From Jiangella alba (GTDB lineage: Bacteria > Actinomycetota > Actinomycetes > Jiangellales > Jiangellaceae): a DNA stretch of 64,000 nt. The translations under genes were made by a program, and so were the position numbers. The stretch lies in contig NZ_FNUC01000004.1 of NCBI RefSeq assembly GCF_900106035.1, positions 2,666,001 to 2,730,000 of the forward strand, in the 5' to 3' direction. The first letter of the stretch is position 1. Each line of letters begins with the position of its first letter. The notes under the pieces were generated by a model. That model had not been told where the DNA came from. It did no database searches and saw only the letters and a program-made list of their open reading frames with translations. This document shows, piece after piece, positions 17,127-25,040 of the stretch.

Positions 17127-17201
17127 TCAGGAGTTGGGGCGCTTGCCGTGGTTGGCGGCGCTCTTCTTGCGCGAACGGCGCTTGCGTGCCTTCTTGCCCA
17201 T
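17127..17201 (-). CDS. Large-subunit ribosomal protein bL37, 24 residues
   Basis: A very small gene. The peptide starts MGKKARKRRSRKKSAANHG and ends KRPNS, closely resembling the 24-residue bL37 found in mycobacterial ribosome structures (basic start, ANHGKRPN end). The ATG at 17201 is preceded by AGGAG ten bases upstream. The frame is open further upstream, but those residues are Ser/Arg-rich and not conserved. It is convergent with rsrA across a strong terminator. Confidence 0.85.
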   Translation of the reverse strand: MGKKARKRRSRKKSAANHGKRPNS

Positions 17202-17253
17202 GGCGAGCTGACTCCTCTCCGGGTTCGGTGTGCTGCTGGCGGACGGTGAACCG

Positions 17254-17946
17254 TCACGCGGTGACGCGCGGCGACTCAGCCGCGGTCGCGTCGTCGTCCA
17301 TTGTCGCACGATCGGCGGACGGTTCCGCTGGGGGCGGCGGCGGGGTGGCCGGCCGGGGCCGCGGCACCGGCCGCTGCGGACGTCGCGGAGTCTCGGCCCG
17401 CTCCCGGGCCGGAGCGGTGCGCCGTCCGGTCATCGCCGTGGCCAGCGCGGCGGCGACGCCGGCCGCCACCGCGAGGTCGCCCGGGCTGACCGCCTCGGGG
17501 CTGGGCGGGAACGCGACCGGGATGGTCTTGCCCAGCCACGGCAGCCGGGTGTCGTCGCCGGACGGCGTGACGACGCCCTCGTCGGGCCGCTCGGCGACCG
17601 TGGTCTCGACGCCGGCCCGCTGCTGCGCCGACGCGGACACCGGCATGCCGCCGTTGAGCAGGATGACCAGGCCGTTCGCCGCCAGGCCGAGCGCGATCAG
17701 CCGGGCGCCGTGGTACGAGCGGTTGAGCCAGGCGTAGAACGCGAGCGTGCACCAGCACAGCGCCGTCATGGCCGGCAGCAGCGGCTCCCAGATCCAGCTG
17801 CCGGCGACGCCGACGGCGTAGGCGCCCAGCGCGGTGAGGATGAGCCGGCTGCGGATCGGCGGGCGCTCGCCCAGCCGGCGCAGCCGCCCGCGGCGCGCGT
17901 ACCCTGCCGCCAGGCCGGCGGCCAGGGCGAGCAGGAGGAGCGCCAT
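17254..17946 (-). CDS. DUF5317 family membrane protein
   Basis: A 230-residue protein. The N-terminus MALLLLALAAGLAAGYARRG is a membrane helix, and there are three or four more up to residue 130. The GLAANGLVILLNGGMPVSASA segment is characteristic of DUF5317. The last 55 residues are a Pro/Arg-rich tail (PRRPQRPVPRPRPATPPPPP). The ATG at 17946 is preferred to an upstream in-frame GTG because the family begins with this helix. Function unknown. Confidence 0.75.
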   Translation of the reverse strand: MALLLLALAAGLAAGYARRGRLRRLGERPPIRSRLILTALGAYAVGVAGSWIWEPLLPAMTALCWCTLAFYAWLNRSYHGARLIALGLAANGLVILLNGGMPVSASAQQRAGVETTVAERPDEGVVTPSGDDTRLPWLGKTIPVAFPPSPEAVSPGDLAVAAGVAAALATAMTGRRTAPARERAETPRRPQRPVPRPRPATPPPPPAEPSADRATMDDDATAAESPRVTA

Positions 17947-18039
17947 ATCATCATCCTGACCCGGACCGCCGTGGAACCGGGGTACGCCACGCCCGGGGGC
18001 CGTGGTGGAATGCTGCTCAGCGGCGAGAGGAGTCAGCGC

Positions 18040-18255
18040 GTGGCCGAGCAGGTGGCCGCCGAGATGGTGGCCAATGTCCACTCCGTGGCGGTATCCGTGG
18101 GGGAGCGGGTCGATGCGGGGGCGACCCTGCTGATCCTCGAGTCCATGAAGATGGAGATCCCGGTCCTCTGCGAGGACGCCGGCCTGGTGTCCGAGATCAA
18201 GGTCGGGCCCGGCGATGTCGTCCAGGAGGGCGACGTGCTGGTCGTCATCTCGTGA
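18040..18255 (+). CDS. Small biotin/lipoyl-domain carrier protein (TB7.3-like)
   Basis: A 71-residue single-domain protein. The ESMKMEIPV motif (Lys near residue 36) is the biotinylation site in a beta-barrel carrier fold, between VGERVDAGATLLILE and VGPGDVVQEGDVLVVIS. Homologue of M. tuberculosis Rv3221c. Its partner carboxylase is not in the window; a free-standing BCCP or a biotin store are both possible. GTG 18040 is chosen because AGGAG lies seven bases before it. Its stop overlaps the next GTG. Confidence 0.88.
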   Translation: MAEQVAAEMVANVHSVAVSVGERVDAGATLLILESMKMEIPVLCEDAGLVSEIKVGPGDVVQEGDVLVVIS

Positions 18256-18644
18256 CCGCGCTCGAGCCGGGCCTGACGGCGGCCGAGACGCACACCGTCA
18301 CCGAGGTCGACACCGCGCTGGCGGTCGGGTCCGGCGACGTCCCCGTGCTGGCGACGCCGCGGCTGCTGGCGTGGATGGAGGCCGTCACCGTGGCCGCCGT
18401 CGACGACGCGCTCGCCGACGGCGACACCACGGTGGGCACCCGGGTGGAGGTCGATCACGTCGCGGCGAGCCCGCTCGGCGCCCTCGTGGAGGTGCGCGGC
18501 GAGCTGACCTCCGTCGACGGGCGGGCGCTGCGGTTCTCGGTCGTCGCGCTCGGCGCCGACGGAGAGCCAGTGGGCCGTGCGACGGTCACCCGCGCCGTCG
18601 TGGGGCGCGAGCGGTTCCTGGCCCGCTGGGCCCAGGCCGGCTGA
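18252..18644 (+). CDS. Hotdog-fold thioesterase, FlK-like
   Basis: A 130-residue single hotdog protein. VPVLATPRLLAWMEAVTVAAV forms the central helix with its catalytic-region Thr/Glu, followed by TRVEVDHVAASPLGALVEV and a strand-rich end. This matches the fluoroacetyl-CoA thioesterase-like family, which hydrolyses acyl-CoA. It overlaps the biotin carrier gene by four bases (GTGA), so the two are co-translated. Substrate unknown. Confidence 0.82.
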   Translation: MTALEPGLTAAETHTVTEVDTALAVGSGDVPVLATPRLLAWMEAVTVAAVDDALADGDTTVGTRVEVDHVAASPLGALVEVRGELTSVDGRALRFSVVALGADGEPVGRATVTRAVVGRERFLARWAQAG

Positions 18645-18705
18645 GCGCCCGCCAGCAGCAGCGCGGCCGGCTGGGTGGCCGGCCAGGTGCGCCGGCCACC
18701 TCCGC

Positions 18706-18867
18706 TCAACGGGCGTAGGGGTGGGTCGGGAGGGACGGCGACCAGTCGTCCTCGGCTCGCGGGAGCGGGTCGCGCCGAGGGCCGCCGCCCGAAACCGCCC
18801 ACCGAGCCGCGGAGACCGCGGCGGCGATCGCGACTGCCAGGACCAGGAGAACGAATACTGTGCTCAT
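18706..18867 (-). CDS. Small single-pass membrane protein
   Basis: A 53-residue product: MSTVFVLLVLAVAIAAAVSA forms one membrane helix, followed by a basic, Pro-rich cytoplasmic tail ending LPTHPYAR. GGGAG lies 13 bases upstream. It diverges from the GlxA-type regulator, and one TGGCAG half-site overlaps its start codon, so it may be a target of that regulator. No family recognised. Confidence 0.6.
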   Translation of the reverse strand: MSTVFVLLVLAVAIAAAVSAARWAVSGGGPRRDPLPRAEDDWSPSLPTHPYAR

Positions 18868-18892
18868 GGCAGTAATTCTGCTCCCTACGGGA

Positions 18893-18951
18893 TCCTGCCA
18901 ACAGTGGCAGGACTGCCAGTAGGCATCGACTTCCTGCCAGAGGTCTGGCAG
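18893..18951. promoter_or_regulatory. Clustered CTGCCA/TGGCAG operators
   Basis: Two perfect inverted repeats, TCCTGCCAACAGTGGCAGGA (18893-18912) and CTGCCAGAGGTCTGGCAG (18934-18951), plus half-sites at 18913-18918 and 18867-18872. All lie between the divergent small membrane protein and GlxA-type regulator genes. The second palindrome ends nine bases before the regulator ATG, favouring autorepression. Confidence 0.75.
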
Positions 18952-18960
18952 ACTGTCGGA

Positions 18961-19932
18961 ATGCTGCGAAATGTCGCTGTGCTGGTGCTCGACGGGGTCG
19001 CCCCGTTCGAGCTCGGCGTGCTCTGCGAGGCGTTCGGCATCGACCGCTCCGACCAAGGCCTGCCGGTCATGGACTTCGACCTGTGCGGGCCGTCCCCGCA
19101 GGTCCGCACGTCGCTCGGCTTCGGGGTGACCATCGAGCACGACCTCGACCGGCTGGCGTCGGCCGACCTCGTCGGCATCCCCGCCGTGCCGCGGCTGAGC
19201 CCGGTCCCCGGCGACGTGCTCGACGCGTTGCGCGCGGCCGTCGACCGCGGGGCGCGCATGCTGTCGGTCTGCTCGGGCGCGTTCGTGCTGGGCGCCGCCG
19301 GGCTGCTCGACGGCCGCCGCTGCACCACGCACTGGATGTACAGCGGCGAGCTGGCCGCCCGGTTCCCCGAGGCCAAGGTCGACCCCGGCGTGCTCTACGT
19401 CGACGACGACCCGATCATCACCAGCGCCGGCACCGCCGCCGGGCTCGACGCCAGCCTGCACCTGTGGCGCAAGGAGTTCGGCGCCGACGCCGCGGCCATG
19501 GTCGCCCGGCGCATGGTCGTCCCGCCGCACCGCGACGGCGGCCAGGCGCAGTTCATCGAGGCGCCGATCCGCGCCACCCCCGCCCGCACGCTGGCCGGCG
19601 TCGTCGACTACATGACCGCGCACCTCGACCAGGACCTCACCGTCGACGACCTCGCCACGCTGGCGAACATGTCACCGCGCACGTTCGCCCGCCGGTTCCG
19701 CGCCGAGACCGGCACCACGCCCTACGAGTGGTTGCTGACGGCTCGCCTGGCGGCCGCGCAGCGCATGCTCGAACGCGGCGACGACGTCGTCGAGACGGTG
19801 GCCGCCCGGGCCGGCTTCGGCACGGCGGCGGCCATGCGGCACCACTTCGCCAAGCGGCTGGGCACGACGCCGCAGGCCTACCGGGCCGCCTTCTGTCACC
19901 GGCGCCCGGGCGACGCCGCGCAGGTCTCCTAG
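18961..19932 (+). CDS. GlxA family transcriptional regulator (DJ-1/PfpI + AraC domains)
   Basis: A 323-residue two-domain regulator. Residues 1-180 are a DJ-1/PfpI-like amidotransferase fold (RNVAVLVLDGVAPFELGVLCEAFG; nucleophile-elbow Cys in LSVCSGAFVLG near residue 105). Residues 215-315 hold two AraC helix-turn-helix motifs (LTVDDLATLANMSPRTFARRF and VVETVAARAGFGTAAAMRHHF). Relatives sense metabolites or stress. Repeated TGGCAG palindromes just upstream are its likely sites. Confidence 0.9.
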   Translation: MLRNVAVLVLDGVAPFELGVLCEAFGIDRSDQGLPVMDFDLCGPSPQVRTSLGFGVTIEHDLDRLASADLVGIPAVPRLSPVPGDVLDALRAAVDRGARMLSVCSGAFVLGAAGLLDGRRCTTHWMYSGELAARFPEAKVDPGVLYVDDDPIITSAGTAAGLDASLHLWRKEFGADAAAMVARRMVVPPHRDGGQAQFIEAPIRATPARTLAGVVDYMTAHLDQDLTVDDLATLANMSPRTFARRFRAETGTTPYEWLLTARLAAAQRMLERGDDVVETVAARAGFGTAAAMRHHFAKRLGTTPQAYRAAFCHRRPGDAAQVS

Positions 19933-19940
19933 GGCTCGGG

Positions 19941-20861
19941 CTACGCCATGGCGATGGCGACGTCGTCGGCGACGGACCCGAGCAGCGTGTAGTCGGCCCG
20001 GGTCTCCTGCAGCAGGCTGCCCGGCACGTAGGGGTCGACCGGGCCGTGCGCGACGAGCCGGGCGATGAACCGCTGCCAGGAGTGGCCGCCGCCGAGATCG
20101 CCGTCGAGCCAGAAGCTGCGGTGGGCGGCGCCGAGGATCTCGCGCGGCCCGATGGTGTTCGCCCTGGGCGGCACCCACGACCAGTCGCCGCCGAAGGAGT
20201 GCAGCGCGTTCTGCATGACCGTCATCGGGTGCAGGTCGACCAGCCGGGCGCCGGCGGCGCGGTAGGCGTCCAGGTCGCCGCCGAACTCGTCGGCCAGGTG
20301 CGGTTCCCAGAACGCGATGTGCCCGCCCCAGCCGATGCCGCCGTAGCAGGCGTCGGCGCCGCCCAGATCGTCGATCCGGGCGCTGTAGGAGGGCAGCGCG
20401 TCGGTGGTGGGGAAGTGGATCTGGTCCTCCGGCGGGCGCAGGGCGGCGTCGATCCTGGCGAAGAACGACTCCCACATCGCCCGCTGGAACGAGCCCGGCC
20501 ACGACACCGGAGCGGTGTTGCCGTCCTGGTCGGCGTACTCGTCCATGTTGAACGTGTGCACGTGGGCCAGCGACAGCCGTTCGGAGTTGATCAGCTTCGC
20601 GGCCAGCTCGAACTGCGGCATCGGCCCCACCGGGAGGATGAGCACCACGGGCCGGCCGGCGTCGCGCCCGGCGCGGATCCGCCCGACGAGGTCGTCGGCG
20701 AACTGGCGGTAGAACTCGGCCGGATCGTCGACCACGCGGATCCGGAAGTCCGGGTTGGGGTGGCTGGTGAGCTCCGCCCGGGAGATCGTCCGGGCCCGTT
20801 CGCAGGCGGCGCGGTCGCGGAAGGTGCTGATGGTGTGCAGGTCGTAGCTGAACGGGCTCAC
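19941..20861 (-). CDS. Glucosamine-6-phosphate deaminase-like protein with altered active site
   Basis: A 306-residue NagB/SIS-type isomerase fold. VVLILPVGPMPQFELAAKL is the phosphate region and HTFNMDEYADQ keeps the Asp equivalent to E. coli Asp72. The catalytic loop reads GGIGWGGHIAFWEP instead of the usual GG(I/V)GxDGHIAFNEP: the Asp of the Asp-His-Glu triad is Gly, while His and Glu remain. It may therefore act on another sugar phosphate or amino-sugar acid. Start is GTG 20861. It follows the ROK and PIG-L genes on the same strand. Confidence 0.78.
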   Translation of the reverse strand: MSPFSYDLHTISTFRDRAACERARTISRAELTSHPNPDFRIRVVDDPAEFYRQFADDLVGRIRAGRDAGRPVVLILPVGPMPQFELAAKLINSERLSLAHVHTFNMDEYADQDGNTAPVSWPGSFQRAMWESFFARIDAALRPPEDQIHFPTTDALPSYSARIDDLGGADACYGGIGWGGHIAFWEPHLADEFGGDLDAYRAAGARLVDLHPMTVMQNALHSFGGDWSWVPPRANTIGPREILGAAHRSFWLDGDLGGGHSWQRFIARLVAHGPVDPYVPGSLLQETRADYTLLGSVADDVAIAMA

Positions 20862-20918
20862 GCTGATCGGGGTCCTTTCCGGCGTGCACGGGGAGCCGTG
20901 CCGAACATGATCGAGTGA

Positions 20919-21623
20919 TCAGGGGAGGAGGCGGCGCGGGCTGGCCCGCAACCAGGTGTGCTGGACGGCGAACGCCTCGGCGTGGCGGACGCCGCACTGC
21001 AGGCCGCGGAAGCGGCCGACGATGTCGATCATCTCCAGCGTGTCGACACCGTCGTGCTCGTCCAGCCAGCGCAGCTGGCTCTCGTGCATGGCCAGCGCCT
21101 TGGTCTTGACCGCGAAGGTGTCGCTGATGTCGACGTAGTCGGTGGGGGTGAAGCCGACGCCGGTGAGGGTGTCCATGTGGTAGAGCACCGGCACCCGGTC
21201 GTGGGCCGGGTGGTCGCCGGCGTAGTTCGGCAGTGTCGCCGTGAAGGTGGCGTCGAAGACGAGCTTGGACACCTCGTTGTGGTCGGGCATGTAGTCGTTC
21301 GCCGCATGGGTGATCACCAGGTCCGGCCTGGTGTCGCGGATCAGCCGGACCATGGCCCGGCGCTGGTCCTCGTCGGCGGCGTTCACCGCGCCGTCGGATT
21401 CGGTCAGGCCGACGTACTCGGCGCCGACGACGGCCGCCGCGGACGCCGCCTCGGCCGCCCGGATGGCCGCGATCTCGTCCGGGGCCTGGGTGAAGCTGCC
21501 GGCGTCGCCGCGGGACACGTGCGCCATGGTGACCTCGTCGCCGCGCTCGACGCAGCGCCGCAGCGTGCCGGCGCAGAGGATCTCGAGGTCGTCCGGGTGC
21601 GCGGCGACCGCCAGGACTCTCAT
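20919..21623 (-). CDS. PIG-L/LmbE family N-deacetylase
   Basis: A 234-residue zinc deacetylase of the GlcNAc-PI/MshB/BshB family. AHPDDLE (residues 8-14) provides the His-Asp-Asp zinc and base residues, and DYMPDHNEVSKL the third zinc ligand. It probably removes an acetyl group from an N-acetylated sugar. Its ATG overlaps the ROK stop (ATGA), and the NagB-like gene is 57 bases downstream, giving a three-gene operon. Confidence 0.86.
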   Translation of the reverse strand: MRVLAVAAHPDDLEILCAGTLRRCVERGDEVTMAHVSRGDAGSFTQAPDEIAAIRAAEAASAAAVVGAEYVGLTESDGAVNAADEDQRRAMVRLIRDTRPDLVITHAANDYMPDHNEVSKLVFDATFTATLPNYAGDHPAHDRVPVLYHMDTLTGVGFTPTDYVDISDTFAVKTKALAMHESQLRWLDEHDGVDTLEMIDIVGRFRGLQCGVRHAEAFAVQHTWLRASPRRLLP

Positions 21624-22825
21624 GCGGCCGCTCCGTTCTCCAGCAGACGGTCGCCGGCGAGCTCGACGGCCCGGCGCAGGGCGCCGACGACGGCGGCGCG
21701 GTCGGCCAGCGAGGACGGGACGATCGGCGGCGCCTCGAACGGCAGCAGGTCGGCCACCCGTTCGCGCAGCGTGGGCAGGAACACGTCGGCCCCCGCCGAC
21801 AGCCCGCCGCCGATGACCACCAGTTCGGGGTCGACCACCAGCGCCACGGAGGCGATGCCGCGAGCGAGCGCGGCGGCATGGTCGGCCACGATGGCCAGCG
21901 CCTCCGGGTCGCCCTGAGCGGCCGCCGCGAACACCGTCCGCTCGTCCGGTTCGCCGTCGCCGGCCAGCTCGCGGAGCAGGCCGGAGCTCGCGCCGCGCCG
22001 GCCCTGCTCGATCAGCCGGGCGGCGCCGGTGGCGAGCTCGAACGGTCCCAGGCCGAGCCGCATCGGCTGACCGGACGGCTCCGGGATCGGCAGGTAGCCG
22101 ATCTCGCCGGCGGTGCCGTGAAAGCCCCGGTGCAGGTGGCCGTTGAGCAGGATGCCGGCGCCGACGCCCACGCCCAGTCCGAGATAGACGACGGTCGAGG
22201 CCTCGGTGGCCACGCCCTGCCACTGCTCGCCGAGCACGGCCAGGCGCATCTCGTTCTCCAGCTCGACCGGGCAGCCGAACGTGGTGGTCAGGCGGTCGCC
22301 GGGGGCCTGGCCGGCCCAGTCGTCCAGCTGCGGGGCGAGGGTGACCGTCCCGGTGCGGGGGTCGACCACGCCGGGCGTGCTCAGCACGGCGCCGCGCACC
22401 TGGTCCAGCCGCATGCCGGCGCGTTCCAGCGCCTGCTCGGCGGCCGCCTCGATGGTGCCGTAGAGCCGGTCCACCCCGCCGGCTTCGGTCTTGTGGCGGG
22501 CCTCGGCCAGCACCCGTCCGGCCAGGTCGCCCACCTTGACCAGGGTCTTCGACGCGCCGACGTCGATGCCGAGCACGCAGCCGGCCTCGGCCCGGAACCG
22601 GACCAGCCGGGGTCGCGGGCCGGGCCGGGGGCCGTCAGGGTCGACGTGCTCCTCGTCGGCGATCAACTGCCGGTCGAACAACTCGGCGAGCACCTCGTTG
22701 ACCGTCGGCCGCGACAGGTCGGTGTACGCCTTGACCTCCGCCCGGGTGAGTGGGCCGCGAGTCCGGATCACCTTGAGCACGCTGGCGAGGTTCATCTGCC
22801 GAAGAACCGCTGGGGAGCCTGCCAT
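21620..22825 (-). CDS. ROK family transcriptional regulator
   Basis: A 401-residue NagC/XylR-type regulator. The N-terminal winged helix (VLKVIRTRGPLTRAEVKAYTDLSRPTVNEVL, about residues 16-46) is followed by a ROK sugar-kinase fold: CVLGIDVGASKTLVKVGDLAG, GAVLSTPGVVD, and GVGVGAGILLNG with GFHGTAGEIGYLP. The classical Cys zinc cluster of ROK kinases is not obvious, fitting a repressor role. AGGAGG precedes ATG 22825 (nine bases) and GTG 22828 (six). It faces the ABC importer operon across a GATAAG-N7-CTTATC palindrome. Confidence 0.9.
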   Translation of the reverse strand: MAGSPAVLRQMNLASVLKVIRTRGPLTRAEVKAYTDLSRPTVNEVLAELFDRQLIADEEHVDPDGPRPGPRPRLVRFRAEAGCVLGIDVGASKTLVKVGDLAGRVLAEARHKTEAGGVDRLYGTIEAAAEQALERAGMRLDQVRGAVLSTPGVVDPRTGTVTLAPQLDDWAGQAPGDRLTTTFGCPVELENEMRLAVLGEQWQGVATEASTVVYLGLGVGVGAGILLNGHLHRGFHGTAGEIGYLPIPEPSGQPMRLGLGPFELATGAARLIEQGRRGASSGLLRELAGDGEPDERTVFAAAAQGDPEALAIVADHAAALARGIASVALVVDPELVVIGGGLSAGADVFLPTLRERVADLLPFEAPPIVPSSLADRAAVVGALRRAVELAGDRLLENGAAA

Positions 22826-22918
22826 CACATCAAACCTCCTCATGACCATGGTGGCCGGAAAGAGCGCGGCGGGCGGCTCCAGAACCGACGGTTGACCGTT
22901 GCGATGTGACGAGGATAG

Positions 22919-22937
22919 GATAAGAAACCTACTTATC
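22919..22937. promoter_or_regulatory. Putative ROK operator GATAAG-N7-CTTATC
   Basis: A perfect 6-bp inverted repeat with a 7-base spacer in an AT-rich patch of the 230-base divergent region between the ROK gene and the ABC importer. A smaller ACGGT-TG-ACCGT palindrome lies at 22888-22899. The position fits control of both transcription units by one regulator. Confidence 0.65.
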
Positions 22938-23055
22938 AAAATCCCACCCGGAATCGCCCGTCGAGGGGACCGGGACGGGACCCATGTCCAGCAGATCGGC
23001 ACTCATGGTGACCACGGTGGCGCCGGTGTGCCCACATCCGCGAGGGAGGGGAGTC

Positions 23056-24156
23056 GTGGCGCTGACCGAAGTCGCTCCGCCCGACACCGGGGCCGGCCAG
23101 CGGGCGCAGGCCCGGCGCCGGCCCGGCCGCCGCTGGTGGCCCTGGCGCAGCTACCTGGCCCGCCGGGTCGGGAAGAGCGCGATCACCTTGTACCTGGTGG
23201 TGTCGCTGTCGTTCTTCCTGATCAGGTTCATGCCGGGCAACCCGGCCGACGCCTACATCGCCCAGCTGATGAGCAGCCAGGGCCTGTCATACGCCGACGC
23301 GGCGAACCAGGCCCGGTCGGTGCTCGCGTTCGACCCCGACGCGCCGCTGGTCCAGCAGTACCTGCAGTACCTGGGCGGGCTGGCCCGCGGCGACCTGGGC
23401 GAGTCGATCACCTCACCGGGCACGACGGTGGTCAGCCAGCTGACGACGTTCGTGCCGTGGACGCTGTTCAGCGTCGGCCTCGGCCTGCTGCTGTCGTTCG
23501 CCCTCGGCGTGGCGGCCGGCGTGCTGGTCGCCTACCGGCGCGGTGGCCTCCTCGACCACGTGGTGACCAACGTGTCGTCGTTCCTGCACGCCGTGCCGAA
23601 CTACGTGTGGGCGATGCTGATCCTGGTCGTCTTCGGAGTGCAGTTCGGCTGGTTCGACGTCACCGCGGTCCGCGGCACCCACTCGGCCGGGGTCGAGCCC
23701 GGCTTCACCCCCGAGTTCATCGGCGACATCTTCTTCCACGCCGGGCTGCCCATCCTGGTCTACGTGCTGACCTCCTTCGGGGGCTGGTTCCTCACCATGA
23801 AGTCGTCCACCGTGCAGGTGCTGGACGAGGACTTCGTGACGGTGGCCAGGGCACGCGGCCTGACCGGCGCCCGGATCGGGGTGCACTACGTCGGCCGGAA
23901 CGCGGTGCTGCCGCTGTTCGCGCAGCTGGCGGTGTCGGTCGGGTTCGTCGTCGGCGGCTCGACCCTCATCGAGCGGATCTTCCAGTACAACGGCGTCGGC
24001 TATCACCTGTTCGACGCGCTGACCAAGCGGGACTACCCGATGCTGCAGGGCTTCATCCTGGTGCTCACCTTCTCGGTCATCGTCGCGAACCTGCTGGCCG
24101 ACGTCCTGCTGTCGCGGATCGATCCGCGGATCTCCGCCGGCCAGGAAGGACGCTGA
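23056..24156 (+). CDS. ABC transporter permease, DppB/OppB type
   Basis: A 366-residue permease. A basic N-terminus (ARRRPGRRWW) precedes helix 1 (ITLYLVVSLSFFLIRFMPGNPAD), the DppB signature. The cytoplasmic EAA-like loop is in VARARGLTGARIGVHYVGRNAVLPL. GTG 23056 is chosen for the GGAGG five bases upstream; an in-frame ATG at 22984 would extend it. First gene of an operon of nine, divergent from the ROK operon. Confidence 0.9.
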   Translation: MALTEVAPPDTGAGQRAQARRRPGRRWWPWRSYLARRVGKSAITLYLVVSLSFFLIRFMPGNPADAYIAQLMSSQGLSYADAANQARSVLAFDPDAPLVQQYLQYLGGLARGDLGESITSPGTTVVSQLTTFVPWTLFSVGLGLLLSFALGVAAGVLVAYRRGGLLDHVVTNVSSFLHAVPNYVWAMLILVVFGVQFGWFDVTAVRGTHSAGVEPGFTPEFIGDIFFHAGLPILVYVLTSFGGWFLTMKSSTVQVLDEDFVTVARARGLTGARIGVHYVGRNAVLPLFAQLAVSVGFVVGGSTLIERIFQYNGVGYHLFDALTKRDYPMLQGFILVLTFSVIVANLLADVLLSRIDPRISAGQEGR

Positions 24157-24158
24157 CC

Positions 24159-25040
24159 ATGGCCTCGACGACCCCTGCCCGGTCCAGTGGCCGGCTGCGC
24201 ACCGTGCGGGCGGGTCTGACCCGCAGCATCACCGGAACCATCGGCGGCGCGGTGTTCCTGATCATGATCGTCGGTGCGCTGGTCGCCCCGCTGTTCGTGC
24301 AGGCGGACACCGCGACCGACCTGACCGCGATCTACCAGCCGCCGAGCGCGGCACACTGGCTCGGCACCGACGACGAGGGCAAGGACATCGCCAAGCAGAT
24401 CCTCGTCGGCGGCCGCGACATCGTCATCGTCGGACTGGTCGCGGCCGGGGTGTCGACCCTGATCGCGGTGGCCTTCGGGGCCCTGGCCGCCTACCGAGGC
24501 GGCTGGGTCGACTCGCTGATCGTGCAGGTCACCGACTTCGTGCTCACCGTGCCACAGTTCGTACTGCTGCTGGTGCTGTCGGCGTACCTGCGGCTGGACA
24601 GCGCGACGCTGCTGGCCGTCCTGCTGGGGCTGCTGGCCTGGCCGTCGCTGCTGCGGGCGGTCCGGGCCCAGGTGCTGTCGCTGAAGGGGCGGGAGTTCGT
24701 CGAGGCGGCCCGGCTGGTCGACCTGGGCACCTGGCGCATCCTGTTCCGGGAGATCCTGCCGAACATGGCCAGCTACCTGCTGGTCCACTTCATCCTCGCG
24801 ATGACCGGCGCGGTCTACGCGCTCGCCGGGCTGTACCTGCTCGGGCTGGCCCCGATGTCCGGGACCAACTGGGGCATCATGATCCACCAGGCCTGGACCA
24901 AGGGCGCCTTCTTCTACAGCGGCGGGCTGCCCTACATCCTCAGCCCGCTGATCGTCATCGCGATCCTGCAGCTCTCGGCGATCTGGCTGGTCCGCTCGCT
25001 GGAGGAACTGCTCAACCCACGGCTGCGGGCGCAGGGGTGA
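24159..25040 (+). CDS. ABC transporter permease, DppC/OppC type
   Basis: A 293-residue permease. HWLGTDDEGKDIAKQILVGGR is the DppC signature after helix 1, and the EAA loop is in GREFVEAARLVDLGTWRILFREILPNM. ATG 24159 has AGGAAGGA upstream and follows the first permease by two bases. Overlaps the next gene (GTGA). Together with the DppB-like subunit it forms the membrane channel. Confidence 0.9.
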   Translation: MASTTPARSSGRLRTVRAGLTRSITGTIGGAVFLIMIVGALVAPLFVQADTATDLTAIYQPPSAAHWLGTDDEGKDIAKQILVGGRDIVIVGLVAAGVSTLIAVAFGALAAYRGGWVDSLIVQVTDFVLTVPQFVLLLVLSAYLRLDSATLLAVLLGLLAWPSLLRAVRAQVLSLKGREFVEAARLVDLGTWRILFREILPNMASYLLVHFILAMTGAVYALAGLYLLGLAPMSGTNWGIMIHQAWTKGAFFYSGGLPYILSPLIVIAILQLSAIWLVRSLEELLNPRLRAQG

